Assembly (NCBI GenBank): GCA_934561485.1
Contig: CAKTGS010000033.1
Span: 1-20,591 of the forward strand
DNA length: 20,591 nt
DNA from: an uncultured Faecalibacterium sp.
GTDB lineage: Bacteria; Bacillota; Clostridia; Oscillospirales; Ruminococcaceae
Reading direction: 5' to 3'
The translations under genes and the position numbers were made by a program. The number at the start of each line of letters is the position of its first letter. Within the stretch, counting starts at the first letter, position 1. The notes under the pieces are model-generated. The model was not told where the DNA came from. It searched no databases and was given only the letters and a program-made list of their open reading frames with translations. Below, in pieces: positions 13,863 to 20,514 of the stretch.

Positions 13863-14927
13863 TCAATCATCCTTGTTCTTGCGGGTCAGCATCTTGCGCA
13901 GGGTGTCCAGCGAAGTGTTTTTGGCACCGTGCTTCAGCTTGGGGTAGGCGCGCAGCATACGGCGCGGGCCCACAATGCGGGGCGTGCGCAGCAGCTGGGC
14001 CTGCATCTCGTCCGAGCGGGCCTGCAACTCGGCAGACAGCTCTTCCAGCTTGAGCAGCTCGGCAGCGCGTTCGGCAGTGCCCTGGGCGGCCAGGCGGGCG
14101 GCGTTGGCGGCCTCGGCGGCGTTCAGCTTGGCGATCTGCGAAGCGTGGCGGGCGGTCTCCATGGCTTCATCGGTCTTGGCGCGGATGGCGGCCATGGTCT
14201 CACGCGGGGAGCGGGCAGCCCCGGCGGCGCTGTTGCGGGCTTCGGCGGCTGCCAGCTTGAGCTGCAGGCGGCCTTCGTCCATTTTCTGATCGGCTGTCAG
14301 GGCGGTGGTGCCCAGCAGCTCGGTCATGGCATCGCTCACGGCGTGAATGCTCTCGCCCAGTTTTTCCATGGTGTCCAGGGTGTCGGCCAGACTGGAGGCG
14401 GCTATGGCGGTAACCACCACGTCCGCCGCATACACGGCGTACAGCACGCACATCAGGATCAGGCCCACCAGCGGCGGGATCATGGCCACCAGGTTGGCGA
14501 TCACCGGGTGGACGATGCGCATGACCACCAAAGTGCCCACGCCCCACAGCAGGCAGAACTCCAGGCAGATGTATCCGCCGATGTTAAAGGGGTAATCGCT
14601 GTAGTCCCACCAGCGGGTGCGGTACAGTTTGTACAGCGCCCAGCCGCCCACCAGCTCCAGAGCACTGGGCAGGATCACGCCGCCGATGTACAGCAGCAGA
14701 ATACTGTGCTGCAAAGGCGTAAGGGCAAACAGCACAATGATCATACCAAAGCCGTAAATGGGGCATACCGGGCCGTTGAGGAAGCCCCGGTTCACCAGCT
14801 GGCCGGTGGTCACGGCGGCGTAGACCACCTCCAGGCACCAGCCAATGCAGGAATAGATCAGGAAATAGGCCAGGATCTGATACAGCGAAAAGCCGCAGAT
14901 CATGGTGTCGGCAAAAAAGGATAGCAT
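13863..14927 (-). CDS. CmpB-family membrane protein with long coiled-coil tail
   Basis: A 354-residue protein. The N-terminal half matches the putative ABC-transporter type IV (CmpB) domain: GWCLEVVYAA (29-38) and NRGFLNGPVCPIYGFGM (46-62) are its hallmark segments, with membrane helices at about 13-37, 58-75, 76-97, 115-137 and 146-175. From about 180 to 310 it is an alanine/glutamate-rich heptad-like region (many AEAA and LAA blocks) that should form a cytoplasmic coiled coil, followed by a basic end (RRMLRAYPKLKHG). The family name implies transport, but members are mostly uncharacterised single proteins without an ATPase partner, and none is seen nearby. GGAGG lies six bases before the ATG. 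It is last in the alaX-trmB-DUF6472 run, 39 bases after DUF6472, and has its own strong terminator. Confidence 0.8.
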   Translation of the reverse strand: MLSFFADTMICGFSLYQILAYFLIYSCIGWCLEVVYAAVTTGQLVNRGFLNGPVCPIYGFGMIIVLFALTPLQHSILLLYIGGVILPSALELVGGWALYKLYRTRWWDYSDYPFNIGGYICLEFCLLWGVGTLVVMRIVHPVIANLVAMIPPLVGLILMCVLYAVYAADVVVTAIAASSLADTLDTMEKLGESIHAVSDAMTELLGTTALTADQKMDEGRLQLKLAAAEARNSAAGAARSPRETMAAIRAKTDEAMETARHASQIAKLNAAEAANAARLAAQGTAERAAELLKLEELSAELQARSDEMQAQLLRTPRIVGPRRMLRAYPKLKHGAKNTSLDTLRKMLTRKNKDD

Positions 14928-14941
14928 AAAACACCTCCGGA

Positions 14942-14968
14942 AAAGGCTTCCCCCAGGGGAAAGCCTTT
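14942..14968 (-). other. Hairpin between the DUF6472 and CmpB-family genes
   Basis: AAAGGCTT (14942-14949) pairs with AAGCCTTT (14961-14968), then CCC/GGG inside one mismatch. The DUF6472 stop codon lies partly within the stem, and the ribosome site of the next gene follows directly. On the minus strand the tail is short (TTTTCC), so it may be a partial terminator or an RNA-processing or stability hairpin. The core resembles the tail hairpins of the REP-like units. Confidence 0.45.
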
Positions 14969-15146
14969 AGTTCTGTTTTTGCACGATCTTATATTCATCG
15001 CCCGGCTCGAAAAAGGGGCAGGCGGCGGTGCTGTGGGAGAGATAGCGCGCCATCTCGTCCTCGTCCAGGGCGGCACCCTGTGCACAGTAATAGCTGCCGT
15101 ATTCGTCCTGCTGGTTGTTCAGGCACAGCTCACAGGGGTCATTCAT
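14967..15146 (-). CDS. DUF6472-family small cysteine protein
   Basis: A 59-residue acidic protein too short for routine ORF calling. It opens MNDPCELCLNNQQDEYGSYY and ends EYKIVQKQN. The D-E-D-E-M-x-R-x-L-S and CPFF...GDEYKIV segments agree with the DUF6472 family of Clostridia, as I recall it. Cysteines 5, 8, 21 and 43 could form a small metal site (C-x2-C ... C ... C). The ATG at 15146 overlaps the trmB stop region by eight bases, so the two genes are very probably translationally coupled. Function is unknown. The conserved position behind a tRNA methyltransferase hints at an RNA- or translation-linked role, but that is only inference. Confidence 0.85.
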   Translation of the reverse strand: MNDPCELCLNNQQDEYGSYYCAQGAALDEDEMARYLSHSTAACPFFEPGDEYKIVQKQN

Positions 15147-15903
15147 GGGCTTCGCCTTCCTGTGCGGCGGCAGCTTCGGCGGCTTCGCGGGCCAGACGCT
15201 TGAGCACCTTCGGCTCCACCCAGGTCACGCTGGCGGGGTCCGGATTCTTGCGGGCGATCAGCGCCTTGATCTTGATGCCCATCTCGGTGAACATGCCTTC
15301 GTGCTCGGTGCGGATGTTCCACTCCGGCTCGTTCTCGTGCAGATCGTAGGTCATCCACTCAATGTCGTAGCCGGAGGCGGGGAAGTATTCCAGACTGTCG
15401 CGGAACAGATCATCGTCATCGGTCTTGAAGTAGATCTCGCCGCCGTCCTTCAGGAACTCGCGGTAATGGATGAGCTGGCGGGGGTAGGTCAGGCGGTGCT
15501 TGTGGGAAGAGCCGTTCTTGCTCCACGGGTTGCAGAAGTTGATGTAGATGCGGCTGACTGTATCATCGGCGGTGATCACGCCCTGGATGCGCTCAATGTC
15601 GGTGCTCATGATCTTTACGTTGTCAATGGGGCGGCCCGCAGCCTGGTAGGCGGCTTCGATCTTGCGCTTGGCCAGGATCAGCACCTTGTCGGTGATGTCG
15701 ATGCCCAGGTAGTTGTTCTCCGGGTGGGCGCAGGCCAGCTGGGAGATGAAGCCGCCCTTGCCGCAGCCCAGTTCCAGCACAAAGGGCTGCTCTGGGCGGG
15801 CATACTGGGCGTGCCATTTGCCGCCCCAGATCAGCGGCTCGTGCACATGGAAATCCGCAGCCATCAGTTCATCGTGGGCATAGGGTTTGAAACGCATTCT
15901 CAT
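15139..15903 (-). CDS. trmB: tRNA (guanine-N7-)-methyltransferase
   Basis: A 254-residue SAM-dependent enzyme that methylates G46 in the variable loop of tRNAs. The opening MRMRFKPYAHDEL is typical of Firmicute TrmB. LELGCGKG (43-50) is the SAM motif, with GIDI (67-70) on the next strand. INFCNPWSKN...HKHRL (121-137) replaces the usual D-PWPK-x-H-x-K-R-R-L: N125 stands where aspartate is common. TDDDDLF (161-167) and TEHEGMF (199-205) are the catalytic and tRNA-contacting segments. A tail of about 30 residues rich in alanine and glutamate extends past the usual end. The start at 15903 (ATG-AGA-ATG) has AAGGAG about 11 bases upstream; the longer frame only reads through the REP pair. It is followed, with overlap, by DUF6472. 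Confidence 0.93.
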   Translation of the reverse strand: MRMRFKPYAHDELMAADFHVHEPLIWGGKWHAQYARPEQPFVLELGCGKGGFISQLACAHPENNYLGIDITDKVLILAKRKIEAAYQAAGRPIDNVKIMSTDIERIQGVITADDTVSRIYINFCNPWSKNGSSHKHRLTYPRQLIHYREFLKDGGEIYFKTDDDDLFRDSLEYFPASGYDIEWMTYDLHENEPEWNIRTEHEGMFTEMGIKIKALIARKNPDPASVTWVEPKVLKRLAREAAEAAAAQEGEAHE

Positions 15904-15933
15904 AGTCAAATAGTCTCCTTGAATTTTAAGTGG

Positions 15934-16068
15934 CTCGCCCTCTCCGTCTTTGCTTCGCAAATCCACCTCTCCCAAAGGGAGAGGCCTTAGCAGAACCAGA
16001 AAGCTGTCGGTTTTGCCAAAGGCTCTCCCTTTGGGAGAGCTGTCACCAAAGGTGACTGAGAGGGCGAG
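15934..16068. repeat. 135-base inverted pair of REP-like units (MITE/BIME-like)
   Basis: The outer ends are perfect 11-base inverted repeats: CTCGCCCTCTC (15934-15944) and GAGAGGGCGAG (16058-16068). Inside, from left to right, are a hairpin CCTCTCCC/GGGAGAGG (15966-15973 with 15977-15984), a spacer, a hairpin GCTCTCCC/GGGAGAGC (16022-16029 with 16033-16040) and GTCACC/GGTGAC (16042-16047 with 16051-16056). The layout matches 6047-6195. The element starts 5 bases after the alaX stop and ends about 30 bases before the trmB start. No transposase is encoded. Confidence 0.75.
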
Positions 16069-16073
16069 GATGC

Positions 16074-17261
16074 TTACAATTTCGTGTTTTTCAAAAACGC
16101 CTCCACCTGTTCCGGGGCAGCGGCGCAGCTGCCCTGGCAGATGCCGGGCTTGCCGCCGCCGCGGCCGTTCAGGGCGGCGTTCAGGGCTTTGGTCAGGGCG
16201 CGCACATCGCCGCCGGCCTGGGCAATGCAGTAGCCGGTGCCCTTTTCGGTGGGGGTCAGGGCGGCGCACAGGCCGGGAGTGGCTTCGGTCAGGCGAACGG
16301 CCAGCCGGTGCAGGCCGTCCGGGTCCAGCCCGGGCACGGTGCGGATGGCATCGACTCCCGGCTCCACGGCGGCGGCCAGGGCGTCAAACAGCTGGCTGCA
16401 CAGGCCGAAGTGGTTGAACTTGAGGGCGGTGTACTCGTCATACACCCGGTGCACGGCCACGGCGGTCTGATCGGCTTTGGCAGACAGCAGCGCCCCGATG
16501 TCCGCCTGCCGGGCGCGCATGGCCTGGGCGGCTTCCAGGGCACGTTCCCCGCACACAACGCTCAGCCGCACACCGCCCTTGTAGTTTTCAGCGGACAGGA
16601 TCTTGATCTGCCCCACCTGGCCGGTGGTGCGGGTGTGGGTGCCGCAGCAGGCGCACACGTCTGCCCCGGGAATGGTCACGATGCGCACCTGGCCCTCGAT
16701 CTCCTTTTTGCTGCGGTAGGTCAAGGCGGCCAGCTCGTCCCGGGTGGGGTAGGTGATGAGCACCGGCACATCCTGCCAGACGATGCGGTTGGCCGCCAGC
16801 TCCGCGGCGCGCAGCCCCTCGGCAGAAATGGGCACGCTGGTGTCCATGCGCACGGCTTCGGAACCGATGTGGAAGCCCACGTTCTCGGCCCCGAACATCT
16901 GATGCAGAATGCCGGAAAGGATGTGCTCGCCGGTGTGCTGCTGCATTTTGTCAAAGCGCCACTGCCAGTTGATCCGGGCGGTGACCGCGGTGCCCGGCAC
17001 AGCCCAGGCGGGCAGCTGGTCCACCGTGTGCCAGATCACGCCCCCCTGCTCGTGGACGTCCAGCACGGAAACGGCGGAACCGTCCGTCCGGGCCAGCACG
17101 CCCACATCTGCCGGCTGGCCGCCGCCCTCGGGATAAAACACCGTGCCGTCCAGCGCGATGCGTCCGCCGCCGGTTTTTACGTCCGGCTCGGCGGCCAGGA
17201 TGGTGCATTCCGCTTCGGTGCGGAAGGCATCCTGCTCAAAGTATTTTTCGGTGCACTGCAT
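16074..17261 (-). CDS. alaX: Alanyl-tRNA editing protein (AlaX, long form with DHHA1)
   Basis: A 395-residue free-standing editing protein that hydrolyses mischarged Ser- or Gly-tRNA-Ala. The zinc and catalytic residues of the AlaRS editing domain are present: H109 and H113 (QQHTGEH), C205 and H209 (ACCGTHT). The N-terminal half (GTVFYPEGGGQPAD, about 39-52) matches the editing-domain beta-barrel. The C-terminal region carries the DHHA1 glycine motif (NGRGGGKPGICQGSC), making this the long AlaX-L type. The start at 17261 has GGAGG about 10 bases upstream. It is the first gene of the alaX-trmB-DUF6472-CmpB run and divergent from malQ. The first two genes both act on tRNA, so the run is partly a tRNA quality/modification operon. 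Confidence 0.92.
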   Translation of the reverse strand: MQCTEKYFEQDAFRTEAECTILAAEPDVKTGGGRIALDGTVFYPEGGGQPADVGVLARTDGSAVSVLDVHEQGGVIWHTVDQLPAWAVPGTAVTARINWQWRFDKMQQHTGEHILSGILHQMFGAENVGFHIGSEAVRMDTSVPISAEGLRAAELAANRIVWQDVPVLITYPTRDELAALTYRSKKEIEGQVRIVTIPGADVCACCGTHTRTTGQVGQIKILSAENYKGGVRLSVVCGERALEAAQAMRARQADIGALLSAKADQTAVAVHRVYDEYTALKFNHFGLCSQLFDALAAAVEPGVDAIRTVPGLDPDGLHRLAVRLTEATPGLCAALTPTEKGTGYCIAQAGGDVRALTKALNAALNGRGGGKPGICQGSCAAAPEQVEAFLKNTKL

Positions 17262-17289
17262 GGTGCGGGTACCTCCAATGAGTGAAATG

Positions 17290-17310
17290 GCTTTTCCCCT
17301 CGGGGAAAGC
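17290..17310. other. CCCC/GGGG hairpin in the alaX leader
   Basis: GCTTTTCCCC (17290-17299) is almost perfectly complementary to GGGGAAAGC (17302-17310), with one bulged T. It lies in the alaX leader, about 10 bases upstream of its ribosome site on the minus strand. The core resembles the tail hairpins of the REP-like units and the hairpin at 14942-14968. Confidence 0.45.
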
Positions 17311-17326
17311 ATTCTCCATAAAACTC

Positions 17327-17354
17327 AGTATACCACGATTTTTGCCTGTGGAAA
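17327..17354 (-). promoter_or_regulatory. alaX operon promoter
   Basis: Minus strand: TTTCCA (17349-17354), 16-base spacer, TGG-TATACT (extended -10, hexamer 17327-17332). The -35 box overlaps the region used by the divergent malQ promoter, so the two may compete or share a regulator. Confidence 0.6.
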
Positions 17355-17368
17355 ATAGTCTGCGATTA

Positions 17369-17377
17369 TGTTATGAT
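17369..17377 (+). promoter_or_regulatory. malQ extended -10 promoter
   Basis: TGT-TATGAT, an extended -10 with hexamer at 17372-17377. The matching -35 (TGGAAA, 17349-17354) is poor and coincides with the alaX -35 on the other strand, which fits a promoter needing an activator. The leader is about 45 bases. Confidence 0.5.
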
Positions 17378-17428
17378 AAGAATCAACAAGTTCCCGGTCA
17401 AATTGTTGAATGTGAGGAAGGTAAAACC

Positions 17429-18985
17429 ATGCGTGAAAGTGGAATCCTGATGCCGGTGTCCAGCCTGCCCGGCCCCTACGGAATTGGCTGTTTTGGCAAG
17501 GAAGCGTTCAAATTTGTGGATTTTCTGGCCGATGCCGGGCAGAGGATCTGGCAGCTGCTGCCGCTCAGCCCCACCGGCTACGGCGACAGCCCCTACCAGA
17601 GCTGCTCTGCCTTTGCAGGCAACCCCTACTTTATCGACCTGGATGCCCTGAAGGAAGAGGGCCTGCTCACCGCGGCCCAGCTCAAGGCGGAACCCTGGGG
17701 TGAAAACCCGCTGGAAGTGGATTACGGCACCCTGTACACCAGCCGCTACAAGATCCTGCGCACGGCCTACGCCGCCTGGCGCAAACAGTGTGCGGGTCTG
17801 CACGGCTGTGCGTATTATCTGCCGGATGACTACTACGCCTTTACCCTGGCCAACGAGGACTGGTTGGACGATTACGCCCTGTACATGGCCCTGAAAACCG
17901 CCAACGGCATGAAGAACTGGGTGGAGTGGGACCGGCCCTACCGCCTGCGCGACAAGAGCGCCCTGGCCCAGTTTGCCGCTGAGAACGAAGAAGAGATCGG
18001 CTTCTGGAAGTTTGTGCAGTACAAGTTTGGCACCCAGTGGCAGAAGGTGAAGGCCTATGCCAACGAAAAGGGCGTGCAGATCCTGGGCGATATCCCCATC
18101 TACGTTTCTGCCGACTCGGTGGACGCCTGGGTGGGCGGCGAGTTGTTTGAGCTGGACAGCAAGGGCGGTTTTGCCCGTGTGGCAGGCTGCCCGCCGGATT
18201 ATTTCTCGGCAGAAGGCCAGCTGTGGGGCAACCCGCTGTATAACTGGGCTTATCATAAACAGACCGGATATGCCTGGTGGATCAAGCGGGTACGCCACGC
18301 CCTGGGCATCTACGACCTGCTGCGCATTGACCACTTCCGCGGCTTTGACACCTACTGGGCCATCCCGGCGGACAGCGCCACGGCCCGCACCGGCAAGTGG
18401 GAGACCGGCCCCCGCATGGAGCTGTTCCGGGCGCTGGAAGCAGCCCTGGGCAGGCTGCCCATCATTGCCGAGGATTTGGGCGAGCTGTTCCCCAGCGTGC
18501 GGGAGCTGCTGGCCGACAGCACCTTCCCCGGCATGAAGGTGCTGCAGTTTGCCTTCAGCGGCGGCGACAACGAGTATTTGCCCCACAACCATGTAAAGAA
18601 CGGCGTGGTCTACCCCGGCACCCACGACAACACCACCCTGACCGACTGGTGGGAGAACGGTGCCACCGCCAAGGAAAAGGCCGCGGCGGCGGCCTACCTG
18701 CACCTGACCGGCGCACACCCCACGGCCAAAGAGCTGGCCGCCGTCAAGACCGCAGACGCCCGCACGGCTCTGCTGCGGGCCGCCCTTGGCTCGGTGGCGG
18801 ACCGGACCATCATTCCCATGTACGACTGGCTGGGCCTGGGAGCCGAAGCACACCTGAACACTCCGGGCAGACTGGGCGGCAACTGGGCCTGGCGCGCCGC
18901 CGCCGGGTTTGAGACCAAAGCTCTGGCAAAGACCATTGCGGACGAGTGCGAAGTGTACTGCCGCACGGCCCCCAAAGCGGACTGA
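17429..18985 (+). CDS. malQ: 4-alpha-glucanotransferase (amylomaltase)
   Basis: A 518-residue GH77 enzyme that moves alpha-1,4-glucan segments between maltooligosaccharides and releases glucose, used in starch and glycogen breakdown. D301 in RIDHFRGF is the nucleophile, E348 in IIAEDLGE the acid/base and D400 in GTHDNTT the stabilising aspartate. SYGDSPYQ-like TGYGDSPYQSCSAFAGNP (49-66) is the conserved acceptor region. Length agrees with the short bacterial form (about 500), without the extra N-terminal domains of the E. coli enzyme. The start at 17429 has GAGGAAGG upstream; the 49-residue in-frame extension overlaps the promoter. No other maltose or glycogen gene is beside it. Only a weak hairpin follows, so read-through into the next gene is possible. 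Confidence 0.97.
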   Translation: MRESGILMPVSSLPGPYGIGCFGKEAFKFVDFLADAGQRIWQLLPLSPTGYGDSPYQSCSAFAGNPYFIDLDALKEEGLLTAAQLKAEPWGENPLEVDYGTLYTSRYKILRTAYAAWRKQCAGLHGCAYYLPDDYYAFTLANEDWLDDYALYMALKTANGMKNWVEWDRPYRLRDKSALAQFAAENEEEIGFWKFVQYKFGTQWQKVKAYANEKGVQILGDIPIYVSADSVDAWVGGELFELDSKGGFARVAGCPPDYFSAEGQLWGNPLYNWAYHKQTGYAWWIKRVRHALGIYDLLRIDHFRGFDTYWAIPADSATARTGKWETGPRMELFRALEAALGRLPIIAEDLGELFPSVRELLADSTFPGMKVLQFAFSGGDNEYLPHNHVKNGVVYPGTHDNTTLTDWWENGATAKEKAAAAAYLHLTGAHPTAKELAAVKTADARTALLRAALGSVADRTIIPMYDWLGLGAEAHLNTPGRLGGNWAWRAAAGFETKALAKTIADECEVYCRTAPKAD

Positions 18986-19007
18986 CCGGCCCGAAAAAGG
19001 TGAAGTG

Positions 19008-19033
19008 CCGCAAACACCACGCAAAGAGTGCGG
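19008..19033 (+). terminator. Weak terminator after malQ
   Basis: CCGCA (19008-19012) pairs with TGCGG (19029-19033) across a 16-base loop and is followed by TTTGTTTGG. The stem is only five pairs, so termination would be partial. Confidence 0.4.
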
Positions 19034-19090
19034 TTTGTTTGGCGATTTGACGAAAATGTAAAAAGATTGACAAAAAATTGTGCGATTTGC

Positions 19091-19119
19091 TGGCAAAGTC
19101 TCCGTCTGAATGTTATAAT
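19091..19119 (+). promoter_or_regulatory. Promoter of the degenerate GGDEF gene
   Basis: TGT-TATAAT, a perfect extended -10 (hexamer 19114-19119), with a poor -35 (TGGCAA, 19091-19096, 17-base spacer). Leader about 77 bases. Confidence 0.6.
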
Positions 19120-19202
19120 GTTCTCAGGTTTTCCGGGAGAGACCGGGAGCGGAGCAGCAGCGCTGAGGAACAGAAGCGGCGCGGCATGATGATGGGGAAA
19201 CG

Positions 19203-19994
19203 ATGATGAAAACAGAATGGACGGAACAGGACCTGCGTGGTTTTGCACAGACGGCGCAGGACGTGTTTGAGACCGTCACCCTGACCGAGGTGCCGGAAAG
19301 CGGCTGGCAGGACGATGGCCTGAAGGTGGACTATGAGCTGCGCAACGGCCGTGTGGACTGTGTGCTGTGCCGCACCATGGAAGCGGACGGCAAACGCTGG
19401 CAGCTGCAGATGTCGGCCCCGCTGGCCGGCAATGTTCTGCCCGAGGAGCGCATGACCCCCCGGGAGCGGGAGCTGTGCCGGGATGACCTGAGCCACGATT
19501 TTCTGACCGGGGTGTACAACCGCCGCTATCTGGAAACCGTGTTTGCCGAAAAGCTGGAGCAGTGCGCGGCCCAGAGCCGCAATGCGGCGGTGGCACTGGT
19601 GGTGCTGGACAACGGGCCGCAGCTGTGCGGCACCTACGGCCAGCCGGTGATGGACCAGCTGCACTGCTTTGTGGGCAACCAGTGGAAAAAGAGCTTCGAC
19701 ACCCCGGCAAAGCGCATTGTCTGCCGCCTGACCGGCAGCATTTTTGTGGTGGGCTGCCTGGATGTAACGGCTTCGCAGCTGGCAGAGGAAATGCAGGTGC
19801 TGTACGCCAGCATGCCCCACGAATGCATTACCACGGTCGGCATGATGCACCGCGTGCCCTTTACCCTGAGCTGCGCCGCAGCCGGGCTGGAGGATGCAGA
19901 CGGCAAAACCTGGCAGGCTCTGTATGAAGTCTGCGATGCCCGTCTGCGCGCGGCACAGGCCGCCGGCGGCGACCGGGTGGTCTGCAGAGATTGA
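19203..19994 (+). CDS. Degenerate GGDEF-domain protein
   Basis: A 263-residue protein. Residues 1-90 form an alpha/beta region that I do not recognise, perhaps a sensor. Residues about 95-262 align with a GGDEF domain: HDFLTGVYNRRYLE (98-111) is the classic opening, and the end (ALYEVCDARLRAAQAAGGDRVV, beginning at 239) matches the ALY-x-A-D-x-ALY-x-AK closing helix. The active site is lost: the signature is RLTGSIF (175-181) in place of R-x-GGDEF, and the metal loop is LVVLDNGPQ (132-140) with no D-x-D-x-FK. It therefore should not make cyclic-di-GMP and may instead bind a ligand or partner. The ribosome site is weak (GGGG before ATG-ATG), so the start could be 19206. It lies between malQ and a hairpin-masked gene. 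Confidence 0.8.
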   Translation: MMKTEWTEQDLRGFAQTAQDVFETVTLTEVPESGWQDDGLKVDYELRNGRVDCVLCRTMEADGKRWQLQMSAPLAGNVLPEERMTPRERELCRDDLSHDFLTGVYNRRYLETVFAEKLEQCAAQSRNAAVALVVLDNGPQLCGTYGQPVMDQLHCFVGNQWKKSFDTPAKRIVCRLTGSIFVVGCLDVTASQLAEEMQVLYASMPHECITTVGMMHRVPFTLSCAAAGLEDADGKTWQALYEVCDARLRAAQAAGGDRVVCRD

Positions 19995-20001
19995 ATTGCA
20001 T

Positions 20002-20047
20002 AAAAAGTCCCTCTTTGGTGCACGCTATGCCCAAAGGGGGACTTTTT
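20002..20047 (+). terminator. Long hairpin ending one gene and holding the ribosome site of the next
   Basis: Arms 20002-20018 and 20031-20047 pair along all 17 positions with one G-U, and GCA/TGC pairs further inside the loop. The 3' arm ends in TTTTT, giving an intrinsic terminator 7 bases after the GGDEF-like stop. The same 3' arm contains AAAGGGGG, the only ribosome site for the ATG at 20050. Confidence 0.8.
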
Positions 20048-20049
20048 GT

Positions 20050-20490
20050 ATGGAACATCCGAACAACGACAACCTCAGCCTGCTGGAAGCCGTGGTGCAG
20101 AACACCGAGATGGGCAAGAACACCCTGGAACAGATCGTGCCCATGACCCAGGATCCCCGCTTCAAGGCAGAGCTGTTGCGCCAGCGCAACGTGTATCACC
20201 AGCTCAACCAGGAGGCCCACACCGCTCTGGCGGCCTGCGGCGGCACCGCTCAGGGGCAGAGCGCCATGGCCAGGTTCAACACCAAAATGGGCATCAGCAT
20301 GAAAACCCTGACCGACAAATCCACCCGCAACCTGGCCGAGATGCTCACCCAGGGCAGCGGCATGGGCGTGGTGGACTGCGTAAAGGCCCAAAAGGACTAC
20401 CCCAACGCGGCCCCCGGCACCAAACGCCTGGTGCGGCAGCTGCAGGAATTTCAGGAGGACAGTAGGGTAAAGCTGGAACAGTTTTTATAA
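20050..20490 (+). CDS. Helical hypothetical protein, ferritin-like in outline
   Basis: A 146-residue protein predicted to be almost wholly helical, with four or more amphipathic helices at about 8-30, 35-62, 72-101 and 123-146. The central ISMKTLTDKSTRNLAEMLTQG block (from about 82) with MGVVD following looks like a conserved family core. I believe similar unnamed proteins occur in other Clostridia, but I cannot name the family. It lacks the E-x2-H pairs of a true ferritin, so iron binding is not supported. There is no signal peptide or membrane helix. The ribosome site lies within the 3' arm of the hairpin at 20002-20047 and no separate promoter is visible, so expression may need read-through and hairpin opening. 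The gene is intact; its terminator seems to be cut by an IS element. Confidence 0.75.
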   Translation: MEHPNNDNLSLLEAVVQNTEMGKNTLEQIVPMTQDPRFKAELLRQRNVYHQLNQEAHTALAACGGTAQGQSAMARFNTKMGISMKTLTDKSTRNLAEMLTQGSGMGVVDCVKAQKDYPNAAPGTKRLVRQLQEFQEDSRVKLEQFL

Positions 20491-20492
20491 GC

Positions 20493-20514
20493 AAAAAAGA
20501 GCCGGTCCCGCCGG
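20493..20514 (+). terminator. Half terminator, apparently split by the IS end
   Basis: AAAAAAGAGCCGG (20493-20505), loop TCCCG, then CCGG (20511-20514). The expected continuation CTCTTTTTT is missing and IS-like sequence begins instead. The remaining four-pair stem has no U-tail. Confidence 0.5.

Noticed and set aside
15904..16269. N-terminal extension of TrmB by 122 residues
   Set aside because: It would overlap alaX and cross the REP pair; the translated residues show no domain and the family begins at MRMR.
20050..20490. True ferritin or Dps protein
   Set aside because: The helical pattern is suggestive, but the E-x2-H metal ligands of ferritins are absent.
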